A stretch of DNA of 64,000 nucleotides from Sanghuangporus weigelae (GCA_033182465.1 CP137329.1:1587261-1651260), one strand, 5' to 3'. Positions 52,400 through 63,104 are shown, counted from the stretch's first letter. Numbers and translations: made by a program. Notes: generated from the letters alone by a model not told the origin.

Positions 52400-53529
52400 G
52401 TGTGGTCATGGTCAATCCAGTTCACATGCAGCGCCTCCGCAATCAGCGTCACTAAGTGGACTGTGGCTTCTGGAACGGCTGCACTTGCCATCGCTATGTA
52501 TCTCGGCAACGGTTACGGAACTGAGCGTTTGGCTTACAAGCCCCACAAGACATCTTACATTGTACTTGGTACAGTGGTCCGGATGGTTCGGCTTCAATCG
52601 CGGAAGTGCTATAATGGTGAGAGCTTGACTGAAGGAAATATCCTTGCTGCAGGCTTTCTCATCCAATCTTCAAACAGCGCAAGCGTGCATTGTAACAAAC
52701 CTAGCTTCATCTGTCGGTGGTCTTACTTGGATGCTTTGGGATTGGCGTCTTGAACGCAAATGTTCAGCTGGAGGATTCTGCTCAGGAGCTATCTATGGGC
52801 TTGTTGCAATCACTCCCGGCTCGGGTATCGTCGGTGCGCTAGCGGCCATATAGCTTTCGGTGTCTTGGGTGGCACTGCCTGCGACTTTGCTACCCAGCTT
52901 AAGTTCATCTTCGGATACAATGAGACCCTCGATATCTTTGCCGTCCACGCCATTGGAGGCATTGTAGGAAATGTGTGCTCGTTGTTCTATCTTATTAGTA
53001 TCGTGTCTTGACTGTTGGTACCATCCAGATCTGCACGGCGCTCTTCGCTCAAGCATCTGTCGCCAGCTTTGACGGTATCACGGAAATCGACGGAGGCTGG
53101 TTCCATCACCACTGGGTACAGGATGATACTTGTCATAATGAAAGAGTGTCCGAAGCCAGCTGCTGAATCAGCAATCTGATAGCCAAGCTATGGATCCTCT
53201 ACTTCATCCCTGGCCTCCGTCTTCGTTGCGACGAGGAGACAGAAATCCTTGGTGTTGATGATGCTGAACTCGGCGAGGTAAGATTGGCTATTACATCTAT
53301 CTAGCCGGATAACTGATGGGATATTCTTTTCTCTATAGTTTGCGTACGACTACGTTAGCTTGGATGCTGAAATTGGCGCCGGCCTTCCCCATAGCGCGTC
53401 CGGTCCCGGCGGACCTCACGCTAATGTATCACCATTTGGCGCATTTGGAGGCAGACGTGAGCCGCCACATCTCCACGTTCCTGCAAAACGCGATAGTAGC
53501 AGCGACGGCGGAGAAAAGACAGCGACTTG
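52400..53529 (+). pseudogene. Ammonium transporter (Amt/Mep) pseudogene
   Basis: Membrane permease for ammonium, here broken. Pieces in order: AMYLGNGYGTERLAYKPHK, QACIVTNLASSVGGLTWMLW and DWRLERKCSAGGFCSG, GLVAITPGSGIVGA, FGVLGGTACDFATQLKF, LDIFAVHAIGGIVGN, then GGWFHHHWVQ, WILYFIPGLRLRCDEETEIL and, after a 3' intron, FAYDYVSLDAEIGAGLP to a stop at about 53,529. These are the typical Amt segments for membrane helices 5 to 11 and the cytosolic tail. Frames change at least at 52,560-52,620, 52,850 and 53,010. The block encoding LGYQIADSAAGFGHSF is inverted in place (about 53,119-53,187). The N-terminal third is missing. Confidence 0.9.
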
Positions 53530-54174
53530 AGCACATTGTGACTTTCTATTTAGATCGTGATCTTGTTACTTCCTACTTAATTGCATGTGCTTTGTTGTGG
53601 TTCCTAATGTTATGTTGTTCTTAAGTGATGATGCCTCTGCTCCATACCACTTCCCTCATTATGCTAATCTTTTACACACAATTATATGCCCGTTGTGTAG
53701 GAGTAGGAGGTTTGTGCATCCTCTTGCTCGTGCTCATATATCTATACTCGAAGCTTACCTTGGTATGGAGATCATTGATTGGCATATTTACACCTGATGC
53801 ATCCACAAGAGCAATTATCTCATCTTACTATGGACTCCACCGATCAAATTGCTGTACGAGGGATCTCTGGCCGTATGGTACGACGTAACATGGAGTAGCA
53901 ACAGTCAGACCTCGTAAAACGAGTAGGGCTCCGACCGTATCCGTATACGGGTACGGCCGTATAAAAGAAGTTTCATATGGATATGGCGTACATATACGCC
54001 CGTATATATGGCACACCAGACCGTTATACGGATACGGACAGCCCGTATACGAGGAATACGCCGTATACGGCAGTTATAGGGCAGAAACTGTAGAACAGAA
54101 ATAAAATGAGTTAAACATGCTCATTTCGAGTTATCTAAGCGTTACATAGCGCGAACACCGCACTTTCAAGTTGT
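53530..54174. other. Spacer with CGTATACGG-type palindromic cluster
   Basis: 53,930-54,075 contains many overlapping copies of CCGTATACGG, CGTATCCG and their complements, forming nested palindromes (for instance CCGTATCCGTATACGG near 53,938 and its inverse near 54,013). It looks like a small inverted-repeat element or a decayed simple repeat. No gene in the remainder. Confidence 0.5.
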
Positions 54175-54847
54175 TCACCCCTGCCAGGAAGGGCGGCAGC
54201 CTGAATACGAGTAGCTATTTGGCACAGGTGGAAGGTAGACACCAAATTGGTTGAGATACTGACGCTGAGCAGCCAATGGTGCAATGCCCTCAAATTCGTC
54301 CTGGTCAAATGCGAGAGCATCCAAGGTGCCATCGCTTGATACTGCATACGACACTAGACCATATGCAGACCAGACAAGATCCATGACTGTCTCTCAAAGC
54401 AAAAACGTCCTTTGCAACGATGATCGGACGAGCGCTCTTCGTCTGCCAGAAGCTGATGGAGCGGTCATCTGAGCCCAGGGCGACGACGCTGCATATGTTG
54501 AATGTTACGACCGGTATCTGTGGATCGCGCAGGAAGATGTGCGGGTTGTAGCAGGTGCATTTGACAGTGTTTTCGTAGCCGGCAAGACTGACGTTGGATG
54601 TTCATATATTGCGCGAAATGACGGCTGTGGTGGATTGCTTGTTGCGTTCGACGCTGTTATGTATGCATCATCGGGGGACTAGCTGAAGCAGATCCGATGA
54701 GCAGACAATTGAATATGACGAATGCCGATGCACGCACCTCAGTTGATGGAAGAAGGTGCTGCTCGGCGAATGTTCAAAAGGTCTTGTGACGGGCACCGCC
54801 TGACCCCAGTCCGTGGTCCTCCATATGTGCACAATGCGGTCATCCGA
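54175..54847 (-). pseudogene. HIRA histone chaperone fragment (WD40 part)
   Basis: Minus-strand pieces match the WD40 propeller of HIRA/Hir1, the H3.3-H4 chaperone: SDDRIVHIWRTTDWG, FEHSPSSTFFHQLR (end of an exon with a GTGCGT donor), then YENTVKCTCYNPHIFLRDP, VALGSDDRSISFWQTKSARP, and MDLVWSAYG ... VSSDGTLDALAFDQDEFEG. The protein continues to a tail ending PSWQG at about 54,175. An insertion of a few residues with a frame change separates KDVF from MDLVW near 54,395. Roughly three propeller blades remain of seven, and the N-terminus is replaced by a carboxypeptidase piece, so it cannot fold as HIRA. Confidence 0.85.
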
Positions 54848-54887
54848 CTAGGTAACAAGGAGTGGAAATAAAAAAGGAATCGCGTAC

Positions 54888-55949
54888 TTATTAATGAGTA
54901 AAGCACTGACAGTGATAGGAACACCTTCGATTGTCCCGTTTGCGATCAGTTCGTTCTGCTGATTGAAGGTGACGAAGGCAGGACCGTAGTGCCCTCCGTA
55001 ACTCTCTGTGGCGAAAAAAGAACCTGAGTATCCAGAATCAGTTCGAGTCGGTAAAACAGAGCATAGGACATCTGCTAACTCTCGACTGCGGAACTTGCTG
55101 AATTCGCCGCTCTCGAATAGAATCTGGAAAGCGGTCCAGACGAACGGTGCAGCTGACTTGGTGCTGTTGACGGGATCGGAGCCGAAAGAGAAGCCGGTGC
55201 CAATAGGCTGGTCGATGTATATCACTGCACAAATTTGAGAATGACGGACAAAGTGGGATAACAAGGTTACGAACTGTTGCTGATATTGTTCCAGCTGGCA
55301 GACGAGAACGGACATGAGCTGATCATTCATGGGGGACTAGATGCAAACGGCACTGACCTGAATGGGTTCAGCACTGTCGTTTGATCGTTTTCCAGAACAT
55401 TACACGGTCCATTCTCTGAAAAGAATGCTCTGGTAGGAGATCGGGAGAAAAAAGTGGGGGGACCGACCTTGGAAAAATCCGATCATAGATGAGCAACCCG
55501 GACCTCCGTTCAACCTGAAAAAAAGAGTATCATGAGTGAGACTGCGCGGAAAACACAAGATAGCTGGTAGATAGCTGTACCAAAGCATAAAAGGCGCGGT
55601 CTCCGGATTGTGTCTCGCTTCGAAGAACCAAAACCACTGCAAGTAGAATATTAGATCCGCCTGGCTTTACGATGTGCAAGAGTAGACTAACCATTGACAT
55701 GTTGGGACCAATGTCGATATAGCCGGATATCTGGCCTACGCCTGGCGTTGTCTCGCAGACGCCGGAGTCACGAACGAAACGCAGCTTTGTGTCATTCTGC
55801 TGGCGAGACTCGAATACGGTGTGGACGGAGGAGGTAAGTGGATGACCGTCGACGGGAGACGCGTGCACACCGCGGAGTGCTGAGAGCGTGAGAGTGCAAC
55901 ACAGGAGCGCGACGGCGGCGGTTGACCACGACCTCGGCGACATCAACAT
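54888..55949 (-). pseudogene. Serine carboxypeptidase (S10) 5' part, truncated
   Basis: Starts with a signal peptide (STAAVALLCCTLTLSALRG), then GVCETTPGVGQISGYIDIG. Spliced exons give [71 protein letters not shown] and the nucleophile motif ATESYGGHYGP. It ends ITVSALLINN at an exon boundary (54,888). S10 enzymes need Asp and His residues located about 150-200 residues further; these are absent because HIRA sequence begins 40 bp later. One intron (GTTAGC...CTCAG, about 55,027-55,082) appears not to restore frame exactly because of a T6 run, hinting at an extra small lesion. It would be a secreted or vacuolar carboxypeptidase if complete. Confidence 0.88.
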
Positions 55950-56498
55950 GGTGAAGGAGAGAGACCTGAGGCCTAGGGAACGTTGACGGCTCTCAGGGCA
56001 CTATTTATAACGATATACGAATCGAGAAGCCCATTTCCGGTGTGGTTCGCACAGACAGCCATATGGGTTGACTGTTCGGTGTGATAACGGAACAAAAAAA
56101 ATGACAATTGCAAGAAAAATACAATGTTGACTAAAATGGCGTGAAATTTGCAAATGAACTGCGAGGCGAGGAGGGTAGAGGCATTAGCCACTGGCGCGGA
56201 CGCGGACGCGGACGCTGACGCTGACTGACGCCGACGCCGACTCGGAGCCGCAAAGCAAAGACAGACAAGGACGATCGCTCCCGCCCCGCGACCCGCGTCA
56301 TCAACTAATTCGTCTCTTTCTCACCACAGACGTAATATTGCACAATGCCTGCATCTCGGAGAGGCAGCGGCAGCGTTACCCTCCCCTCGGGGACAACACT
56401 CGCCATCCACACAAGGACCTCCCCCACGCAACTAAAAAGTGACATTTCATCCATAATTCTCGCATTTATTCCAAATTGACTAGTGTGCATACAGGACG
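55950..56498. other. Divergent spacer with GCGGAC/GCTGAC short repeats
   Basis: Lies between the 5' ends of the carboxypeptidase (-) and hexokinase (+) remnants. At 56,193-56,236 short 6-bp units (GCGGAC, GCTGAC, GCCGAC) are tandemly arranged. No coding sequence is certain. An upstream first exon of hexokinase could lie here, since a CAG acceptor precedes the ATG at 56,499. Confidence 0.5.
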
Positions 56499-58669
56499 AT
56501 GGCGGATCATCTCCGCAAGTATGAACAACTGTACGTCCCATCGGTCGTTCTTAGATCATCTCGACCTCGCTCAAGTGTTGTGTCGCGTATCGAGACAGGT
56601 TCACGCTCACTCCTCAACGCATGCGCATGATCACTCAGGCGTTCAGTGAAGTTCTTGACAACGGTCTCAAAAAGCATAATCAAGTTGTCGTAAGTTCCAT
56701 TTCTTGCACCACTCTCGTTGGTACTGTCTCAGTGTCTAGCCGATGACTCCAACTTTCGTCTTTGGTTGGCCCACAGGCAACGAAGTGTGTGTCATAGCGT
56801 CACATGTCGATCGCCGTGTCTATCACAATAAATGCATATGCATATATCTTGACCTCTAGGCGGCACAAACCTGCACGTCTCTCTCGTCTCTCTCCAAGGC
56901 GAGGGAAAGTTCGAAATCGCCCAAACAAAATACCGTCTTACAGAAGAACAAAAACATGACGACGGAGAAAAACTATTCGATTTTTGCGCAGAGTGCCTCA
57001 AGACGTTCATCGAAACCAATTTGTCTACCGTTTCTGAACCGGGTGCCAACGTCTCTTTGGACACTGAGGAGAAGGATAAGAAGTCGATCCGAGTAGAGCA
57101 GACAGAATCAACTGGGCACACGGAAACCTTGTTACAGCCTGGGCAACAGCTGCCCCTCGGCTTTACGGTGAGTTCGACTTCTTATTATCCTTGGCCAGAG
57201 TCACCCGCGTATTTATCTGTTGCGATCTCGTATATGACATTCTTCTGTAGCCAAGAACGCATTGATCACGGAGTGCTCATTCGTTGGACAAAGGGCTTTG
57301 GCGCGCCTAATACTGAAGTCCGAGATGTCGCAGAGATGTTCTGAAAGTCCATTGAGAAACTAGTGCGTGTCTTTGCCTATCTATCCTGCATAAACTCTCA
57401 TCGACCTGTTGCCAGGATCTCCCAATAAATTTGACTGCGCTCATCAATGATACCACTGGAACACTTATTGCCTCCCATTATGTCAACCCACGTACCAAGA
57501 TTGCCGTCATCTTTGGTACAGGATGCAATGCTGCCTACATGGAGAAAGTCAGCGAAATCACAAAGATCCACGACCTCGGCCTGGACAGGTCCGAAACAGG
57601 TCCTTACTCTGAGAAGGTAACTGCGAGTGGGTGCGTGCAGCCTTTATTATCGGGAAGAGACGCTTTGAGATGAACTTTATATCAGGGCGCAATCGATTCG
57701 CATCTTCATGAACATCTTCCCAGGACAAAATACGATCAGATTGTAGACGAAACATCGAACAAGCCCGGGAAACAAGCATTTGAAGTGCGTAGGGTTCGTT
57801 TCTGCTCTCTTATATCCGTCCTTTGACGCATACGTTTAGAAACTCATCTCAGGTCGATACCTGGGTGAAATCTTACGGCTGGTCATCTGCGAACTTATTG
57901 ACGAGGGTGTACTTTTCCTCGGTCAAAATACGTACAAGCTCGAGAAACCATACTGCTTTGATACCGCTTTCCTATCACTGATGGAAAGGTGCGGTTTTTA
58001 TTGGCGCAGCTTTGTACCCTACGAATGACATGTTCCCTCGCCAGTGATCCGACAGACGAGCTTCTCATGATTATCGGTATCTTCACGCATTTCTTTGCTC
58101 TTGAGACAACGCTTGCCGAACGGCAATTCTTCCGAGCCCTTGCGCGCTTGGTAGGGCGCCGAGCTGCGCGTTTGAGTGCCTGCGGTATCGCGGCTATCGT
58201 GACCAAAATGGGCTATTTAGACGAAGGATGCAGTGTTGGTGCAGACGGGTCACTATATAACGTGCGTTCGATTCACAGTATTGGCGACACACTAAATCTG
58301 ATGAGTTTTCTCATCACTAGAAATACCCCGGCTTTGCAGATCGTGTACACGAGGGTTTAGTCGACATCTTCGGTGACAAGGGCCGGTATGTGCCTTGCCG
58401 CCTCGTTCGAGTCGCGGAACTCTGGGCTAACATACCTTTTTAGCAATATAGTAACGCATCACGCCGAAGATGGCAGTGGAGTTGGGAGTGCGATCATTGC
58501 TGGTACGTTGCTATTCTCTTACTTTTCTCCCGATGTTGTCTGCTGTTGCTGATTTTGCCTCACTTAACCTTCTTCAGCAATGACGAAGGCGCGCAAGGAA
58601 GCAGGGATCTTCTCTATATATATTCCTCCTGGGATCTTGGTCAACATCCTGGGGCTCCTGCCTCTTTAG
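56499..58669 (+). pseudogene. Hexokinase pseudogene
   Basis: Exon pieces follow fungal hexokinase closely: KYEQLFTLTPQRMRMITQAF, FVFGWPTGNE, GGTNLHVSLVSLQGEGKF, FDFCAECLKTFIETN, QERIDHGVLIRWTKGFGAPN, LTALINDTTGTLIASHY, IFGTGCNAAYMEKV, HEHLPRTKYDQIVDE, KLISGRYLGEILRLVICELI, TLAERQFFRALARLVGRRAA and HHAEDGSGVGSAIIA. The exon for the phosphate-1 loop (TGDFLALDL before GGTN) is missing. A TGA interrupts EMF-KSIEK at about 57,342, and the segment before GAIDS HLHEHLP is frameshifted and shortened. The 3' end runs past the usual terminus into IYIPPGILVNILGLLPL. About ten introns remain, so this is a DNA duplicate. It cannot phosphorylate sugars. Confidence 0.88.
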
Positions 58670-58744
58670 GAAGGGCCCCCCAGCCCACCCTAAACAGCCC
58701 CCCTCCCTCTTTGGGTAATGTGCTTAGGTTATCTCCACCCTTTT

Positions 58745-58940
58745 TAGGCAACACCCCCCAGGGCTGTGCACCCCCCAGGGCTGTGCACCCCCCAGGGCTG
58801 TGCACCCCCCAGGGCTGTGCACCCCCCCAGGGCTGTGCCCCCCCCAGGGCTGTGCACCCCCCCAGGGCTGTGCCCCCCCCAGGGCTGTGCATCCCCCAGC
58901 CCCCCCCAAGGCTGTGCCCCCCCCAGGCTGTGCCCCCCGG
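58745..58940 (+). repeat. Minisatellite, unit about 15-17 bp (CAGGGCTGTGCACCCCC)
   Basis: About 11 imperfect tandem copies of CCCCCCAGGGCTGTGCA, units differing mainly in the number of Cs. It is G-rich on the minus strand and could form unusual structures. Both strands show long repetitive open frames, which are artefacts of the repeat. It lies 75 bp after the hexokinase stop and is bordered by the palindrome GGATGCGTACGCATCC. Confidence 0.95.
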
Positions 58941-59129
58941 GCTGTGGATGCGTACGCATCCGAGTTTTTTGAAGATGTTCCCACGATCACATATAGAGCC
59001 CTGCTTGTCTGCGCGTGTGAGCCTGCAAGTAGAAATCGTAGTCATAAACGCTGGTCCACGTTCTCATCGTGACGTGCAGGATGCGTCTACGCACCGGCGA
59101 AGCACGGCGGCGCGCCTGCACCCCAAAAG
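58941..59129. other. Spacer between minisatellite and SAC3 fragment
   Basis: No gene recognised. It begins with the palindrome GGATGCGTACGCATCC at about 58,944. Confidence 0.4.
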
Positions 59130-60137
59130 ATTCGGGCGACGGCGACGATTGTGCAGGGCGACCGAGGTGGAACCACACCTTCTCATTCAAAGAACAAGAC
59201 CTGGGTGAGTGATACTAGACGCCCGTCGCCTGCACCGGACGGGAGATGGGAGAAAGGGAGAGGCGGAAGCTCAGCGAGAGTGAGGGGTGAACGAGGAGCG
59301 AATGCGGGTGTGAATGGGCACAGTTCATATAGCGCTGTGCCCCCGACAAATGCAACGGAGGACGAAGATGACGGTGCTGCTTCAGCTTCCGACGCAGGTC
59401 CTTCGCGCTTGTCGACACCTGCTCCTCCTATGTCGAACGGTACTGGAAAGACATGGGAAGGAGTGCGTGCTACACGTTTCTTTGATTATTGTGCTTGCTG
59501 AATACTGCTTTCGTGAACTTTAGCTTTTCAAGGCGCGGGAAGAAGAACGTGCTCGAGCCGTATGTGAAGGCAAGATGGACGAACCGACGAACCGAAACGA
59601 CTCGAGGAAGCTATCACTATGGTCGGAACCTGTCAAGAGATGCGTCCCGAATTCGAACGCTACCGGCGAGAATGGGAGAACAACCTTGATAAATGGGAAT
59701 GCGTGCGTCCATGCTAACTCCTGAATGATGTTGACTTTAAGCTGCACTTATGACTTTGCTATTTTGCTTGCGGGCGTTAGACTTTCGGAACTCTCGACTA
59801 CCTCTTCCATGACCTCATTCCAAGAGGTGGCTTCGCGGAGACTCAGGCATTTGTCCGGGATCGCTCTCGAGCTGTACGCAACGATTTCACGATTCAGCAA
59901 GACAGCGGACCAATAGCTATCGAGTGTCACGAACAATGCACACGTTTTCAAATCCTTTCACTCCATCTCATATACGACGTACCTACGTTCGATCGAGCTT
60001 TGGAGGTCCAGCGGCTTATGAATTGTGAGTCCTCGACCTTGTCACCACTTTGTTGTCTGAATCTTTACGTCTGCAAAAGCTCTGCTGTCTCTGAAGGAGT
60101 TCTACGACGATCAAAGAGGAAAGGATGAATCACCTAA
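59130..60137 (+). pseudogene. SAC3/GANP fragment (mRNA export scaffold)
   Basis: Sac3 is the scaffold of the TREX-2 mRNA export complex. Recognisable blocks are LFKAREEERARAVCEGKMDE, EEAITMVGTCQEM and RPEFERYRREWENNLDKWE, then after an intron TFGTLDYLFHDLIPRGGF, FVRDRSRAVRNDFTIQQDSG, IAIECHEQCTRFQILSLHL and DVPTFDRALEVQRLMN, followed by LLSLKEFYDDQRG. These are in Sac3/GANP order. The canonical exon between NNLDKWE and the LDYLFHD block is absent, and the frame shifts near 59,600. The upstream GDRGGTTPSHSKNKTW and Ser-rich part probably is its N-terminal region. Sequence switches without a gap to CSE1 fragment B at 60,138. Non-functional. Confidence 0.85.
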
Positions 60138-60942
60138 CGGCTAGTGTTTCTTCTCAAATAAAGACCGATATTTTTGAGCTCGCTGAAGCGTGTGCTCATC
60201 GGTATCCGGAGCTGCTTATTAGCTCAAATTCAGTTGAAGCTTTCGTTCGTGCTCTCTGGCGTCTTCTGAGTGGCGGTGTTAAAGGCGTGGTCGTGCCGAA
60301 TGTGTCGCTGGGGACTCATGAAGTAGAGCAGTTTGAAGACGACGCTCTCGAATATGTGCGTCTTGATCTCACATTTGCTAGTGCGAGTTCGGCTGCGATT
60401 GCTGACGGTCGGACTGCAGAAGGAACGACACGGCGCCAAACCGCTGCAGATGTTCTGCGTGCCCCTGTTGCAAACGGTTATGCTGCAGTTACGACAGAAA
60501 ATTTTCTCCGATGGATCGGAATAGGTGGACGGGAGTGCGCGTGCGATCTGCGAGGTGAAGATAGCTGGAAGCGGAAAGACCAGAGTGTATATCTTCTCGC
60601 TGCTGTCGCGACGCTCAGGTAAGATGCTCTCTTCTGTCGACCTGCTGCCCTCATTCTTTGATTATCTCGCAGGAAGGAGTGACGAGCACAAATGCTCTGG
60701 TTGATGCCATAGACTTCTTTTCACGAAACGTATTCGAGGACCTACAAGCCGACTCCGACGCTGTGCATCCGATCGTTCAAGTCGACTCGATTTGCTTCTT
60801 ATATTGTTTTCGAAATCAGGCAGGTTTATTAAGCACCTCTTGACCTTTGAAGAGTCTCATTGACGGGATTGTTGCAGCTCGCAAAGGAACAGCTTGTTTC
60901 CGTTCTTCCACTCCTCCTGCACCATCTCGGTTCTTCCAATTG
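60138..60942 (+). pseudogene. CSE1 fragment B
   Basis: Matches the intact CSE1 gene from about 23,034 (exon 3) to about 23,965 (exon 5), including introns 3 and 4. About 120 bp corresponding to 23,168-23,291 are deleted (GGCGGTGTTAAAGGCG junction). Intron 4 starts with GC as in the intact gene. Recognisable peptides include SSNSVEAFVRALWRLLSGG and the DLTFASASSAA block. Many substitutions. It is fused 5' to SAC3 and 3' to CSE1 fragment C. Confidence 0.92.
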
Positions 60943-63090
60943 CGTCATATGCAATCAATCTCTCAATTCTTAAACTGCGCACTCTATATTTGGACGATGG
61001 CGGTCTGAGATGCGCACTGACGAGTTATGCACAGTCATTAACTTCGTCCCGGCCCAGTTCGCGCCCCTACAAGTTCTCCGTTACACTGCAGGGATGCTCC
61101 TCGACAGCCCATTGCCTCCCAATAAGGACGCGGAGACTGTTGCACGAGCAATGGTTGTCCTCCTCAATATTTTCGATGACCTTGTGTGCCAGAACCTCCC
61201 GCGTTCGCCTATGATGGCCTCGTAAGCCAGTCACTCCGTTTTCTTAGTACAGCTATCCGCTCCGGGAACGATCGAGGGGATTTCGAGAGCCGAGAGACCG
61301 TCGATGGTCTTGTTGAAGGTGTTGTCGTACCCAATGCGTCGCTGGGGATTCATGAAGAAGAGCAGTTTGAAGACGACGCTCTTGAATATGTGCGTCTCGA
61401 TCTCTCATTTGCTAGTGCGAGTTCGGCTGCAGTTACTGACGGTCCGACTGCAGGAGGAACGACACGGCGCCAAGCCGCTGCAGATGTTCTGCGTGCCCTT
61501 GTTGCAAGCCGATATGCTTCAGTTACGACAGGAATTGTTCTCCGATGGATCGGATTAGGCGTACGGGAGTACGCGTGCGATCTGCGAGGTGAAGATAGTC
61601 GGAAGCGGAAAGATCAGAGTGTATATCTTCTCACTGCTGTCGCAACGCTTGGAGCTACCGCTCAGGTGAAATGCTTCATTCTGTCGACCTGCTACCCTCA
61701 TTCTTTAATCATCTCGCAGCAAGTTGTGACGAGCATAAATGCTCTGGTTGATGTTGTAGATTTCTTTTTCCGGAATGTATTCGAGGACCTACAATCCGAT
61801 TCCGACGCGGTACATCCGATCCTTCAAATCGACTCGATTCGCTTCTTATACTATTTCGAAATCAGGTAGGTTGTTTAAGCACATCTTGACATTCGAAGAG
61901 TCTCTCTGGCGCCACCATTACAGCTCACAAAGGAACAGCTTGTTTCCGTTCTTCCACTCCTCCTGCGTCATCTCGGTTCTTCCGATTACATCACTTATAC
62001 GCGCGCTGCGACAACTATCGTTCAACGGATACTCGTCATCAAGCGCAACTCCCAATTGCTGTAAGAAGCTTTGCTCGCCATCGCCGCATCTCGACTCAAC
62101 GTCATTCTAGGTTTGATCAAGAAGACGTCCGTGGAGTTTCAAATGCCGTACCTTCTAGAGTCGAGTCAGGCGGGTGGCCGGAGAAGATTGCGGAAAATGA
62201 CTAGCGGATGAAATGTGCGTGTGCAACTTTTGTCCTCCGGTCCTATCTGAATTACTCCGTGTAGGTGTCATGTGTGTCATACTTACTACCCCTACGACGC
62301 TCGTCCCCACCTACCAAAATATTCTGCAATGTTTGATTGACGTTCTTGGAGCAATCGCGAAGAGTCCGAGCAATCCAAAATTTTACCAATATGAAGCCGT
62401 ATCTGCTCTGATAAGGTACGTGGACATGGAGATTCCGTACAAATCGTACTAGACCTGTGTATACGTTTACCGTCGCAACATCTCTGGCGTCGCTTTCGAC
62501 CTTTGAGAAAAATCTTTTCGGACCGTTCACGATTATCTCACAACAGGACATCGACTGTCAGTCAGTCATCACCACCCCTGCGATTTTCCTGACCGCACAC
62601 TGACTGCTCAGATAGAATTCACTCCTTACGTGTTCCAGATTATCTCGCAAATGCTAGAATTACATCGCGGAGGAATTCCTGCCGATTACCGGGCCCTTTT
62701 ACCATTCCTTCTTCAACCGTCAAGCTGGGCGCAAAAAAGTAGTATTCCTGGTCTCATTTGCCTCCTAAAAGCTTTCTTGCGTACAGATGCCGCAGAATTA
62801 GCAACCACGCGAGAATTCACAAACATTCTAGCCGTTGTGCAGCAGAAACTAATCCCGTCAAAATCAAGAATACGTGGGGCCTTGAGCTGCTTGAAGCGAT
62901 AGTTCGATACATTCTGACGCTGCACTTGACCACTACATGAAGAGCATGGTAAGCATGCGGCTATAGACAACTCGCATGGGCAACTACATATATTAGTTGA
63001 TCTATTTCTTCTTCTTTACGATGGCTATAGATGTGGAAGGACTGACACCGGATTTCCTTATCTATGCAATAGAAGAGGAGCAGCTTCGGT
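60943..63090 (+). pseudogene. CSE1 fragment C
   Basis: Begins at the equivalent of 22,658 (exon 3) and continues to the equivalent of about 25,095 (end of exon 9). It is thus a near-tandem repetition of the gene after fragment B. About 265 bp equivalent to 22,920-23,184 are deleted (AACCTCCCG/CGTTCGCC junction), and smaller deletions hit exons 6, 7 and 9. At intron 4 this copy reads CAG|GTAGGT, a canonical donor, whereas the intact gene has CAG|GCAGGT. All introns are retained. Not translatable beyond short stretches such as the block ending DFFFRNVFEDLQSDSDAV. Confidence 0.92.
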
Positions 63091-63104
63091 AAGCATTGTA
63101 CTGT

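Noticed and set aside
54739-54924. Carboxypeptidase C-terminal continuation in the frame RMTALCTYGG
   Set aside because: Another frame of the same DNA reads unmistakable HIRA WD40 sequence (DDRIVHIWRTTDWG), so this is a fusion point, not S10 sequence.
58745-58940. CRISPR-like array
   Set aside because: Units are contiguous without spacers, and the organism is a eukaryote with introns.
58641-59045. Gly/Pro-rich proteins on both strands at 58.6-59.0 kb
   Set aside because: They are translations of the 15-17-bp minisatellite in all frames.
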